Source: a virus. From it: a DNA stretch of 60,573 nt. The translations under genes and the position numbers were made by a program. The stretch is from positions 1 to 60,573 of IMG/VR virus record IMGVR_UViG_3300042889_001694; one strand, written 5' to 3'. The stretch's first letter is position 1, and every line of letters starts with the position of its first letter. Below, piece by piece: positions 15,581-24,121 of the stretch. The notes under the pieces are model-generated. The model was not told where the DNA came from, ran no database searches, and was given only the letters and a program-made list of their open reading frames with translations.

Positions 15581-16378
15581 ATGAGAGATCTTTACACAGT
15601 GCTGGGAGTTGCAAAAGCCGCAACAGGCGACGAAATCAAGCGAGCATATCGCCGCTTGGCCAGTCAGCATCATCCAGACAAGGGTGGCGACACTGGCAAG
15701 TTTCAGGAAATAGAAGAAGCATATCGTATACTAAGCGATCCTGCACAACGCCAGCAGTATGATAACCCTAGCCCGTTTGGGCACAACCCTGCTGGCGGGT
15801 GGCAACAAGCTGGAAACCCATTTGATTTCAACAATATATTTGAAATGTTTGGAACCAAGTTTCAGGACCCAACACAACGATCAGCATCTGCTAGACTGAC
15901 ATTATGGGTCACTCTAGAGGATGTTGCCACTGGTGGCGAGCGTGTGATATCGGTTAGCACTCGGCAGGGATCAGCTAACGTGGCAATCAATATTGTTCAG
16001 GGCCTCGATGATGGGGACACTGTGCGTTATGCAGGTGCCGGACCGGGCGGTGTTGACCTTGTGATTACCTTTAGAATTCATCCACATGCGCGGTGGCAAC
16101 GAGATCATGATGTGCTGGTGTGTGATATTGTGTGCAATGTCTGGGATCTAATTCTGGGAGCAGACATCACTGTCAGTACCATTACTGGTGACTCCTTGAG
16201 CGTGGTATTACCTCCCAATTCACAACCAGGCACCATGATGCGAGTACGAGGGCATGGCATGCCAAGAAAAAATCAACCCGGGCAACGCAGTGACATGATG
16301 TTGCGGATCCAAGCACAGATACCCAGAGCTATATCCCCTGATCTGCTAGATCGTATACGGCAAGAGCGCGGCAAATAA
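15581..16378 (+). CDS. DnaJ-like co-chaperone
   Basis: A 265-residue J-domain protein. The J domain covers residues 1-65 with the essential HPD (SQHHPDKGG), followed by a Gly/Phe-rich linker (NPFDFNNIFEMFG) and a C-terminal substrate-binding region (VTLEDVATGGERVIS, DGDTVRYAGAGPGG, LPPNSQPGTMMRVRGHGMP). The cysteine zinc finger of DnaJ is missing, so it is CbpA-like (type II). It would recruit host DnaK. It stands directly upstream of a ClpA-like unfoldase, giving a two-gene protein-quality-control unit. Confidence 0.9.
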   Translation: MRDLYTVLGVAKAATGDEIKRAYRRLASQHHPDKGGDTGKFQEIEEAYRILSDPAQRQQYDNPSPFGHNPAGGWQQAGNPFDFNNIFEMFGTKFQDPTQRSASARLTLWVTLEDVATGGERVISVSTRQGSANVAINIVQGLDDGDTVRYAGAGPGGVDLVITFRIHPHARWQRDHDVLVCDIVCNVWDLILGADITVSTITGDSLSVVLPPNSQPGTMMRVRGHGMPRKNQPGQRSDMMLRIQAQIPRAISPDLLDRIRQERGK

Positions 16379-16393
16379 ATATCAGTGCAACCA

Positions 16394-16422
16394 TTGCGAT
16401 ACCACAGTGTGTAGTGTATAAT
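16394..16422 (+). promoter_or_regulatory. Sigma70 promoter for clp gene
   Basis: TTGCGA (16394-16399), 17-base spacer and TATAAT (16417-16422), 25 bases before the ATG at 16448, with CAAGGA as ribosome-binding site in the leader. Confidence 0.75.
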
Positions 16423-16447
16423 AACAATATGTCTTTCAAGGAAACAA

Positions 16448-18718
16448 ATGCAGAACAACCCCGAAATTGAGCAGATCATTGACAACGCAGTTCGGATTGC
16501 TAAAGATAAACATCACAAATATGTGTTAACTGAACACCTATTGGCCAGTATGTTAACATACGACCCTTTTAAAAATGTACTGGTTAAATTTGGCGCAGAC
16601 ATTGATACCCTCTCCAAGGAATTGGATGCGTATCTGGCCAGCCTAACAGGACTAGAACTGCACGATGAAGATCTACAACCTCGCAAGACCAACGCACTTG
16701 AGCGAGTGTTCAATCGTGCACTAACACAGGTGCTGTTCACTGGTCGACGCACAGTTACCACAGCTGATTTGTATCTGTCAATCATGGGCGAAACAAATAG
16801 CCATGCACATTATTTCATGCTCAAGTATGGCATCAACAAGATTGAGTTTGTCAAGTTCTGGGAACAGAACTACAATCATCGTGATGTAAAAATTACTGAT
16901 CAACAGGCTACTGAAATCCTACAAGAGTTTTGTACCAATGTAACTGAGTTGGCTCAGCAAGACAGCCTGGAACCAGTGATTGGTCGAGATCACGACATCA
17001 GCGAAATGATTGCTGTGTTGGCTCGTCGATTCAAGGCCAACGTATTGTTGGTAGGCGATCCAGGTGTGGGAAAAACTGCTTTGATCGAGGGCTTGGCCAC
17101 TCGTATTGCTCGCAACGATGTGCCAGAATTCCTCAAAGGCAACGAAGTGTGGAGCTTGGAAATTGGATCATTGCTGGCTGGCAGCAAGTATCGTGGGGAG
17201 TTTGAGGACAAGCTCAAACAGATCATTGCTGCCTTGGAGGCCAAGAAAAACTGTGTGTTGTTCATTGATGAGGCACACACCATGCGTGGTGCAGGATCAT
17301 CGGGACAGAGCAGCTTGGACTTTGCCAACATGATCAAACCTGCCATTACCAAGGGTGTGCTCAAGGTTGTGGCCAGTACCACCTGGGAAGAGTATTACGA
17401 AAGCTTTGAGAAGGATCGTGCACTGATGCGCAGATTCCATAGACTCACAGTTGACGAGCCCAACAATGAAGTTACTGAACAAATCCTTATTGGCTTGAGT
17501 CCAAGACTTGAGAAGTTTCACAATGTCATGATCGACACTGATGCTATCATAGCCGCAGTTGAACTCAGTGCTCGTTACATTCATGACAAAAAGAATCCGG
17601 ATAAATCAATTGATCTAATAGATTCAGCATCAGCACGTGAACGTGTGCGCGATTCAGCACAGCCAATCACTATTACTCGTGCGTTGATTCTAGCACAAGT
17701 CAGTAGGGCCACTGGTGTTCCCATGGATCATCTTGAGAATGCCAAGGAAAATACTCGCATTGTTGAGCTTGAAAGCAATATCAAACAACGACTGCACGGA
17801 CAAGACCAAGTGGTTGACACTGTGCTGGATCGTGTGTATGTGAGCTTTGCCGGCATTGGTAATGGCAAGAAACCCATGAGCAGTTTCTTGTTCCTGGGAC
17901 CAACTGGTACAGGCAAGACTGAACTGGCTCGGTTATTGAGTGAACACCTGGATATGAAATTGCTCAAATATGACATGAGTGAGTATCAGGAAAAACACAC
18001 TGTGTCGGGCTTGATTGGTGCTCCCCCGGGCTATGTGGGGTTTGAAGACGGTAACCTAAGTGGTGGCCGATTGATTTCAGACCTTAGCAAGAATCCCTTC
18101 AGCATTGTGTTGTTTGACGAGATTGAAAAAGCACACCCAGATGTCAGTAACATCTTGTTGCAGATGCTGGACGAAGGCCGTATTACAGGCTCAAATGGCA
18201 AAACAGTTGACTGCAAGAATACCATTGTTATCATGACCAGTAACCTGGGCGCACGTGATAATGAAAGCAACAACATTGGTTTTGGACAAAGCCTAGAACG
18301 GCAGGGCAGTGAGGACAAAGCAGTTAAAGATTTCTTCAAGCCCGAACTGCGCAACCGTATTGATGTGATTTGCAAGTTTGGTAAATTGGATACACTGGCC
18401 ATTAAAAAGATTGTGGTCAAGTTTATCGAAGAGGTCAAGGTCAGTCTAACAGCCAAGAACATTCGTTTGAATCTAACCGAATCTGCAATTGAATTCCTGG
18501 CAGCTCAAGGATATGATAGCAAAATGGGGGCTAGACCCCTGGCTCGTAAAATTGATGAATTGATCCGTGTGCCACTGAGCAAGCGTATTTTGTTTGAGAA
18601 ACTACAGGACATCACAGTCACATGTGATCTAGTGGGCGATGCATTGCAGTTTCATCTGTCCTCCCCAGTTGAAGTTATCCCCAAGGTAGATGCCAATGGC
18701 TTCATTGTTGTTGAGTAA
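16448..18718 (+). CDS. ClpA-like AAA+ unfoldase
   Basis: A 756-residue, two-AAA protein of ClpA size. The N-domain (residues 1-145) has ClpN repeats; AAA-1 has Walker A GDPGVGKT (203-210) and Walker B VLFIDEAHT; AAA-2 has GPTGTGKT (484-491), IVLFDEIEKAHP and sensor TSNLGAR. The long middle domain of ClpB is missing, so it is not a disaggregase. A tripeptide Ile-Gly-Phe at 610-612 sits in the loop where ClpA and ClpX carry the ClpP-binding IGL/IGF. It should therefore feed substrates to host ClpP. No clpP or clpS is in the window. Confidence 0.9.
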   Translation: MQNNPEIEQIIDNAVRIAKDKHHKYVLTEHLLASMLTYDPFKNVLVKFGADIDTLSKELDAYLASLTGLELHDEDLQPRKTNALERVFNRALTQVLFTGRRTVTTADLYLSIMGETNSHAHYFMLKYGINKIEFVKFWEQNYNHRDVKITDQQATEILQEFCTNVTELAQQDSLEPVIGRDHDISEMIAVLARRFKANVLLVGDPGVGKTALIEGLATRIARNDVPEFLKGNEVWSLEIGSLLAGSKYRGEFEDKLKQIIAALEAKKNCVLFIDEAHTMRGAGSSGQSSLDFANMIKPAITKGVLKVVASTTWEEYYESFEKDRALMRRFHRLTVDEPNNEVTEQILIGLSPRLEKFHNVMIDTDAIIAAVELSARYIHDKKNPDKSIDLIDSASARERVRDSAQPITITRALILAQVSRATGVPMDHLENAKENTRIVELESNIKQRLHGQDQVVDTVLDRVYVSFAGIGNGKKPMSSFLFLGPTGTGKTELARLLSEHLDMKLLKYDMSEYQEKHTVSGLIGAPPGYVGFEDGNLSGGRLISDLSKNPFSIVLFDEIEKAHPDVSNILLQMLDEGRITGSNGKTVDCKNTIVIMTSNLGARDNESNNIGFGQSLERQGSEDKAVKDFFKPELRNRIDVICKFGKLDTLAIKKIVVKFIEEVKVSLTAKNIRLNLTESAIEFLAAQGYDSKMGARPLARKIDELIRVPLSKRILFEKLQDITVTCDLVGDALQFHLSSPVEVIPKVDANGFIVVE

Positions 18719-19415
18719 CAAAATCTCAGTTGAACCTAGAACTGGCGACAAACTGTTCTATGATCAGTACAGATACTCGCTGTCATTCCGACTGGAACGA
18801 TGTAGTACACTGAGGGATCTGCCAGACAATATTGAAACTGCATATCAAACCATCAAGGATCGACTGGCCTGGCGGCAACGAGTATACAATCCCGGGGGCA
18901 ACTGGAATTCCACCAGGCAGACCGAGGCAGAAAATCAAATAGCTCTTGATCGATTGATAGAGTTTGTGAATTGTATTCACCCGGCTCGCGCACAATTGCA
19001 TTTGGTAGTGTCTGTTGACTGGGGATATGTGTACACAAACGATCTTGACATTCTAAACAAGATTGCATCGTTACCGTGTATCATGTCACCTCAGGCCAAA
19101 GAAGCTGTTATTGATCGACCGCGCAACTCCTTGGTATTGCGTGAATCTGCACATGCCAATCGTAGCTATTTCAAAGAGCGTTGGATTTCAACTGATACCA
19201 GGATTGCACTGCGAAATTTTTTGTCTGTACAGGAAGATATCAAGCTGGGCCCTAGTTTTAAAACCATGTTAAATGATGCCGGGCGCCCAACTAGATTACG
19301 TTCACTCTTGGCAAGACATCACTTTTTTGACCACAACGGAGGCAAGATTCCTTTTATGTTGGAACTGGTCGCCCCTGGGTTAATTCGCTGTACAGTTTCG
19401 GTATTAACTAAATAA
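18696..19415 (+). CDS. Unknown protein
   Basis: A 239-residue soluble protein with no motif I recognise. It overlaps the end of the clp gene by 23 bases, and I choose the ATG at 18696 because AAGG lies nine bases upstream; 18690 is an alternative. Composition is Arg- and Asn-rich with predicted mixed alpha/beta structure (LHLVVSVDWGYVYTND, PFMLELVAPGLIRCTV). Its place upstream of likely structural genes suggests a late or structural role, but this is weak. Confidence 0.6.
   Translation: MASLLLSNKISVEPRTGDKLFYDQYRYSLSFRLERCSTLRDLPDNIETAYQTIKDRLAWRQRVYNPGGNWNSTRQTEAENQIALDRLIEFVNCIHPARAQLHLVVSVDWGYVYTNDLDILNKIASLPCIMSPQAKEAVIDRPRNSLVLRESAHANRSYFKERWISTDTRIALRNFLSVQEDIKLGPSFKTMLNDAGRPTRLRSLLARHHFFDHNGGKIPFMLELVAPGLIRCTVSVLTK
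19407..19414 (+). promoter_or_regulatory. Late promoter motif ACTAAATA
   Basis: ACTAAATA ends seven bases before the ATG at 19422, with no Shine-Dalgarno between; a near-leaderless late transcript is implied. Confidence 0.4.
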
Positions 19416-19421
19416 TACACT

Positions 19422-19586
19422 ATGGCAAAAATACACGAAGAAGTAGTTGTGATCAAACTCTCAAAACTGATCAAAGATAACGACACTGTTGGCGTTCTTG
19501 CTGACTCTGATGTCGTGACAGCATTACAATCTGTAGCTGAAGAGTTACTGGGCGCTGGTATAGTTGTAGAAGTGGACAAGGCGTAA
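19422..19586 (+). CDS. Small acidic unknown protein
   Basis: A 54-residue protein (MAKIHEEVVVIKLSKL...) with a beta-strand start and an amphipathic helix (VVTALQSVAEELLGAG). Its stop overlaps the next ATG (TAATG). It resembles in layout the small proteins encoded next to phage structural genes, but I do not recognise it. Confidence 0.6.
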   Translation: MAKIHEEVVVIKLSKLIKDNDTVGVLADSDVVTALQSVAEELLGAGIVVEVDKA

Positions 19587-19954
19587 TGAAAACTACTACC
19601 TTACAGTTATTACCCACTACCACTCATGGTACACCTTCGGGTAACTACGATGGTAGTAGCTTGGATTTTGCCGGCACCAGACAACAAGCAGCCAACTACT
19701 ACGGTGGCTTTGGCGGTTTGCAAACTGTGGCGTTTTTCTTGAATGCTTTTCAAGGTCGTATCAGAATTCAAGCTACGTTAGAAAGCTCCCCTGCTACTGA
19801 CGAAGACTGGTTTCAAATATCTGATTTTAACAGTACTAGTCAAGCAACCACAGATAATTTCAGCAGAAACATCACTGGTAATTTCACCTGGATTCGAGCC
19901 TTTGTACAAGACTTTGAAGCCGGCACAATTACAAAATTAACACTGAGTTACTGA
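19586..19954 (+). CDS. Probable structural protein, beta-sandwich type
   Basis: A 122-residue protein (MKTTTLQLLPTTTHGTPSG...) resembling a small conserved protein of T4-like environmental phages. It is predicted to be all-beta, with segments FFLNAFQGRIRIQATLESS and FTWIRAFVQDFEAGTITKL that match a discoidin/carbohydrate-binding type sandwich. This suggests a virion decoration or tail-associated role, not proven. Overlaps its neighbours by one base on each side. Confidence 0.6.
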   Translation: MKTTTLQLLPTTTHGTPSGNYDGSSLDFAGTRQQAANYYGGFGGLQTVAFFLNAFQGRIRIQATLESSPATDEDWFQISDFNSTSQATTDNFSRNITGNFTWIRAFVQDFEAGTITKLTLSY

Positions 19955-20397
19955 TGACCAAACACAAGGATATGTGCTCCTTGGCGTTTTGTGCTCAAAG
20001 CACCGGGCAAGGTCTGCGCCTGCAAGTTAGATTTGATGGTCTGGTCATACATGATTCTCTACTTGTTTCGGGTCCAGTTGAAATACAGCACGAATTTGAA
20101 GAATTTGACGGTCAAGCACATGTGCTTGAACTTGAAATGTCGGGCAAGTCAGTTGATCACACTGTGATTGATGCTGATGGCAATATTGTTGCCGACCAAG
20201 TGATTGAAATAACCAATATGTCATTGTTGGGCAACAAACTAGGACACTTGTTTGTAGAACACTCAACTTACACTCATGACTTCAACGGGTCAGGTGATAC
20301 AACACAGCAAGAATTTTATACCACTATGGGTTGCAACGGTGTGGTAAAGTTTAAATTTACTAGCCCGGTCTATCTATGGTTACTAGAAAACATGTAA
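19954..20397 (+). CDS. Unknown beta-rich protein
   Basis: A 147-residue protein with repeated short strands (LQVRFDGLVIHDS, HVLELEMSGKSVDHTV, VIEITNMSLLGNKLGHLF), predicted as a jelly-roll or carbohydrate-binding-like fold. It follows the beta-sandwich protein with a one-base overlap (TGATG) and probably works with it in the virion. No catalytic motif seen. Confidence 0.55.
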   Translation: MTKHKDMCSLAFCAQSTGQGLRLQVRFDGLVIHDSLLVSGPVEIQHEFEEFDGQAHVLELEMSGKSVDHTVIDADGNIVADQVIEITNMSLLGNKLGHLFVEHSTYTHDFNGSGDTTQQEFYTTMGCNGVVKFKFTSPVYLWLLENM

Positions 20398-20399
20398 CC

Positions 20400-20407
20400 G
20401 ATAAATA
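20400..20407 (+). promoter_or_regulatory. Late promoter motif GATAAATA
   Basis: GATAAATA (seven of eight to the T4 late consensus) ends five bases before the ATG at 20413. No ribosome-binding site fits, so the transcript is probably leaderless. Confidence 0.5.
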
Positions 20408-20412
20408 CTAGT

Positions 20413-21408
20413 ATGAAAAAACTAGTGATCATGCCGGGCGGCTTCCACCCTTTCCATGCTGGGCACAAGGCCCTGTATGATTCTGCTCGAGCAGCATTTC
20501 CCAGTGCCGATATCTACGTGGCAGCCACAGCTGATACCAGCTCGCGTCCTTTCTCCTTTGCAATCAAAGAAAAACTTGCACGCCTAGCAGGTATCCCGGC
20601 TCACAGATTTATTCAAGTCAAGAGCCCATTCCGCGCTGAAGAAATCACTCAGCATTATGATCCAACCCAAACACAATTGATTTTTGTACGTAGCGAAAAA
20701 GATCGCAATGAACAACCCAAACCTGGTGGCGTTAAAAAAGATGGATCCTTGGCTTATCTGCAGCCTTACAAACGTAATGGCCTAGAAACAATGAACCAGC
20801 ATGGTTACATGGCCTACTTGCCAGTTGTGCAGTTTGGTAATGGCATGACCAGTGCTACAGAAATTCGTGCCAAGTGGCCACAAATGAATCCTGAACAAAA
20901 AGTTGCCTTGGTAAATTCGCTGTATCCTGCCACAGTTGGCAATGATAAGTTGGCTGACGTAACAATCAAATTGCTTGATGCAGGCATGGGATCACAAGTG
21001 GGCGAAGCTCTTGAGGGTGCACCACTAGGTGGAGCACTCAGCACGGCAAACGTTCCCATGCCAAATGGTCCAGATTCAATGCCGCCCGACAGCGGAGTTG
21101 ATGAAGGTGCTGTGCTGGTAAACAACCCCGATGCTGGCATTGAAATCAGACCCCAGGGCGGGCTTGGCACCTGGACCGAGGAAAGTCTCAAGAGTAGCTT
21201 GGCAAAGCAATTTATGGAAATTGTAGAATTGCTCAAGGCTGGTAATTACCAAGGTATTGAGCATGTGCTGTATAAAAATGGTGCAATGCAGTCAAAAGTG
21301 CAGGCTCTAGCACGACTTGAGGACTTCACACAAAAGCAGGGGCGCCGACCCATTGCCAAGGGCCGAGAGATTGACATAGGCGAAACGTCGGACTATGTCG
21401 ACGAATAA
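20413..21408 (+). CDS. Cytidylyltransferase-like nucleotidyltransferase
   Basis: A 331-residue protein. Residues 1-160 form an HxGH nucleotidyltransferase domain: MPGGFHPFHAGHKAL near the start and GNGMTSATEIRAKWP near the end, corresponding to the ISSTxxR motif. Such domains transfer NMP to sugars or cofactors. Residues 180-330 are a Pro/Gly-rich linker and a helical C-terminal part (SLAKQFMEIVELLKAGNYQG) with no known match. The same HxGH fold is fused to APS kinase at 8185. A late-type motif directly upstream suggests it is made late, which is odd for a metabolic enzyme and may mean it is packaged. Confidence 0.75.
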   Translation: MKKLVIMPGGFHPFHAGHKALYDSARAAFPSADIYVAATADTSSRPFSFAIKEKLARLAGIPAHRFIQVKSPFRAEEITQHYDPTQTQLIFVRSEKDRNEQPKPGGVKKDGSLAYLQPYKRNGLETMNQHGYMAYLPVVQFGNGMTSATEIRAKWPQMNPEQKVALVNSLYPATVGNDKLADVTIKLLDAGMGSQVGEALEGAPLGGALSTANVPMPNGPDSMPPDSGVDEGAVLVNNPDAGIEIRPQGGLGTWTEESLKSSLAKQFMEIVELLKAGNYQGIEHVLYKNGAMQSKVQALARLEDFTQKQGRRPIAKGREIDIGETSDYVDE

Positions 21409-21532
21409 GGCAATACAAAATAACAAACCAGTGCCCGTGCCCACACAGCACAGCAGCCCAATTGTTAACATGCAGCCTCGACCGAGAAAACCCAGTATGC
21501 CTCTGGGCATAAGTCTCAAAATCCCGACATAA
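21395..21532 (+). CDS. Proline-rich 45-residue protein
   Basis: A 45-codon frame starting inside the last codons of the 20413 gene (14-base overlap). The product is rich in Pro, Lys and Ser (MSTNKAIQNNKPVPVP..., RPRKPSMPLGISLKI). It fills what would otherwise be a 180-base gap. Composition and overlap support it being real; function unknown. Confidence 0.5.
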   Translation: MSTNKAIQNNKPVPVPTQHSSPIVNMQPRPRKPSMPLGISLKIPT

Positions 21533-21557
21533 AAAAATATCCGTCACATTGCACCTC

Positions 21558-21565
21558 GTTAAATA
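21558..21565 (+). promoter_or_regulatory. Late promoter motif GTTAAATA
   Basis: GTTAAATA lies 25 bases before the ATG at 21591, and the leader contains AGAGGA. It is an example of a late motif with a normal ribosome-binding site. Confidence 0.42.
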
Positions 21566-21590
21566 TACACACATATTTTAAGAGGAACAT

Positions 21591-22484
21591 ATGGCCGAAC
21601 AACAAATTCAAGTCAACATCGATTACCTGCGCACCACTCGGGTACATATTTGCATGCCCTGTTATGGTGGGCAGTTAACAGAGTCAACATTTATGAGCTA
21701 CATCAAGTGGTCAAACACATGCCGCCAATTGGGGCTGGACTGGACCATTGAAACAATGACTAATGAAAGTTTGATCAGTCGTGCACGTAACACACTAACT
21801 GCCAAGTTCCTTAACAATCCTGATTCAACACACTTGATGTTTGTTGATGCTGACATTGGCTGGGAGCCATGGCATCTGCTGGTCATGTTGAATCGTGACG
21901 TTGATGTCATTGGTGGTCTTTATCCCATGAAGACTCTGCCAGTTAAATGGGTTGTCAACGGGTTTGACGGTGCTGAAGAAGGTCCTGATGGTCTTCAAGA
22001 AGTTTCCAAAACAGGCACTGGATTCTTGTTGATCAAGCGTCACGTTTTTGAGAAGCTAAATGCACACCCTGCAGTCAAACCATTCAACAATGACATTGGT
22101 TTGCCAAGAGAACTGGATCAGCATCTGCGCACATATTTTGATACTGCTGTGCGTGAAAATCGCTACTATAGCGAAGACTGGACCTTCTGCGAAAACTGGC
22201 GTGACCTAGGTGGTAAAATCTGGGTTGACAAACGTGTGTTACTCAAGCACACCGGCAGTTATGTATTTGACTTTGCTGCTCAAGAACCCTTGTACAAGGC
22301 ATTCCAAGCCATGGATGCAAGTCTAACACCGGCAGCAGTTGCCCCGGCAGCAACTGTGACACCAGCATTGGCACCATTGCCAGTAACGTCACTTCCACCA
22401 GCAGTGGCACCGGAAGAACCTAAAGTTTTGGCCACTAGCGCCAGCACCAAGGGCAAAAAGAAACCTGCTGCCAGTAAAAAATAA
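21591..22484 (+). CDS. GT-A glycosyltransferase-like protein
   Basis: A 297-residue protein with a GT-A (family 2-like) fold: an N-terminal strand VHICMPCYGG, SLISRARNTLTAKFL, then the metal-binding D-x-D in LMFVDADIGWEPWHL (about residues 86-88), and a later acidic SEDWTFCENWRDLGG. Residues 245-297 are an Ala/Pro/Val-rich low-complexity tail ending in KGKKKPAASKK. It would transfer a sugar to an unknown acceptor; the basic tail may anchor it to DNA or to other virion parts. Confidence 0.75.
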   Translation: MAEQQIQVNIDYLRTTRVHICMPCYGGQLTESTFMSYIKWSNTCRQLGLDWTIETMTNESLISRARNTLTAKFLNNPDSTHLMFVDADIGWEPWHLLVMLNRDVDVIGGLYPMKTLPVKWVVNGFDGAEEGPDGLQEVSKTGTGFLLIKRHVFEKLNAHPAVKPFNNDIGLPRELDQHLRTYFDTAVRENRYYSEDWTFCENWRDLGGKIWVDKRVLLKHTGSYVFDFAAQEPLYKAFQAMDASLTPAAVAPAATVTPALAPLPVTSLPPAVAPEEPKVLATSASTKGKKKPAASKK

Positions 22485-22488
22485 TATA

Positions 22489-22496
22489 GCTAAATA
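22489..22496 (+). promoter_or_regulatory. Late promoter motif GCTAAATA
   Basis: GCTAAATA ends eight bases before the ATG at 22505, which has no Shine-Dalgarno. It opens the region of tagged proteins. Confidence 0.45.
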
Positions 22497-22504
22497 TAGT
22501 TCGT

Positions 22505-24121
22505 ATGAACATCAACGAACTAGAAACCTATCGATTAAGCGATGCAGTCAAGTTTAACAACACGTTAAACCCTAAACTGTGGCAAAACGAACAGCTACGG
22601 CCCGAAGTTAAACAAAAACTTTTGGCCATAGCTGACGATTTTCGCGAATTTCTTGGTATTGACGATCTTGAAATTCAAGATATCACTATCTCGGGAAGCA
22701 ATGCCGCTTACACATATACCCCATATAGTGACATAGATTTGCATCTAGTTGTTGACCTTGACAACGTTTGCAGTAGTGATGTAATGCGTGAGTTGTTTGA
22801 CGCTAAAAAGTATCAATACAATGATCAACACGATTACAAAATTGGCGGTTACGATGTTGAATTATATGTGCAAGATTCAGCCCAAGCACATCACAGTCAA
22901 GGCATCTACAGTTTATTAAACAACGACTGGGTTCGCGTTCCAAGTAGACGTTTGCCCAAGGTTGATGACATCAGTGTTAAGAACAAGTACGAAGATATTG
23001 CCGCACGTATTGATGATGCCATTGCTTCGGGTGATCTAGAACGCATGGACGCTATGCGTAACAAAATACGCACCATGCGTCAGGCAGGCCTAGATAAAAC
23101 TGGAGAGTTTGGGGCTGAGAATCTTGCGTTCAAGGTCTTGCGGGGCAACGGCAGCCTACAACGTTTGAGTGATGCTAGAGCCGCTGCCAAAGATAAGTTA
23201 ATGAGTTTGTCTGAGCGCAAGAAAAAGAGTCGTAAACGATCTGGTTACGGAAATTACTTTTTTCCCGGCTATTCATTTTATGGTAACGACTCCGCAGAAG
23301 GTGATGGCGGTGGCGGTGGTGAGAGTGTGAATGAAAACAAAGACATTAAAGAAGTTTTAAAACCGTTTATCAGTAGCTGTATCAAATACCTTGGTATTGA
23401 AAATCCCCCACGTATTTTTATCAAACGGGATCCTGAATGGACACGCAGGAATGGTACATTTGGCAAATTTGATCCAGCCGAGCATGCAATCACACTGGCA
23501 GTGGCAGGACGACACACACTAGATATCTTGCGCACACTGGCACATGAACTTACTCATGCCCGCCAATCTGAACAAGCAACCATGCCAGCTGATGCTGGAG
23601 AAACTGGGTCGCCTTATGAAGACGAGGCAAATGCCATGGCTGGACGTATCATGCGTCATTGGGTAGACCAGTATCCTGAGTTTTTTAAAGACATGCCCCT
23701 GGAAGAATCAATCAAGGATCGGTTGGCTGCTGTGGCCGCAGCCGCATGCATAGCCGGTACTCCAGGTTGTGCTACTACACAAGGCATGACAGCCGCTGAC
23801 GCTATCCGTGGTGTGCAAGCCGCAGGCACTGCGGCTCAAACCGTCAAGCGCATGGGTCGAGCCGGAGCCGAAGAAGAGATGATGCAACGACTCAAGAATG
23901 AATTGCGTCGACGACAGGGACAGGTGGTTCCCGAAGAAGTTCATGAACAATGCCCCGCGTGCGGTGGACCCATGTTCAATGAATTGCTGATCAACGAAAA
24001 ACAAGATGCCTGTTACTACAAAGTCAAGAGTCGTTACAAAGTATGGCCCAGTGCTTATGCCAGTGGTGCACTGGTACAGTGTCGCAAAAAAGGTGCTGCC
24101 AATTGGGGAAACAAAAAATGA
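22505..24121 (+). CDS. Nucleotidyltransferase-metallopeptidase multidomain protein
   Basis: A 538-residue protein with three visible parts. Residues 40-200 hold a Pol-beta-type nucleotidyltransferase: GSNAAYTYTPYSDIDLHLVV gives the Gly-Ser and D-x-D metal ligands. Residues 280-400 hold a zinc metallopeptidase-like motif HELTHARQ with a downstream Glu/Asp-rich helix (YEDEANAMAGRIM). The C-terminus (about 470-538) has CPACGG and YKVKSRYKVWPSAYASGAL, a short motif recurrent in T4-like phage proteins and possibly the family listed as DUF5872. A linker GGGGGESVNEN separates the first two. The N-terminus MNINELETY loosely matches the tag of its neighbours. A packaged, injected effector is plausible. 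Confidence 0.72.
   Translation: MNINELETYRLSDAVKFNNTLNPKLWQNEQLRPEVKQKLLAIADDFREFLGIDDLEIQDITISGSNAAYTYTPYSDIDLHLVVDLDNVCSSDVMRELFDAKKYQYNDQHDYKIGGYDVELYVQDSAQAHHSQGIYSLLNNDWVRVPSRRLPKVDDISVKNKYEDIAARIDDAIASGDLERMDAMRNKIRTMRQAGLDKTGEFGAENLAFKVLRGNGSLQRLSDARAAAKDKLMSLSERKKKSRKRSGYGNYFFPGYSFYGNDSAEGDGGGGGESVNENKDIKEVLKPFISSCIKYLGIENPPRIFIKRDPEWTRRNGTFGKFDPAEHAITLAVAGRHTLDILRTLAHELTHARQSEQATMPADAGETGSPYEDEANAMAGRIMRHWVDQYPEFFKDMPLEESIKDRLAAVAAAACIAGTPGCATTQGMTAADAIRGVQAAGTAAQTVKRMGRAGAEEEMMQRLKNELRRRQGQVVPEEVHEQCPACGGPMFNELLINEKQDACYYKVKSRYKVWPSAYASGALVQCRKKGAANWGNKK

Noticed and set aside
22321-22484. Repeat-rich end of the glycosyltransferase gene as a separate repeat array
   Set aside because: It is Ala/Pro-rich coding low complexity without a regular DNA period.
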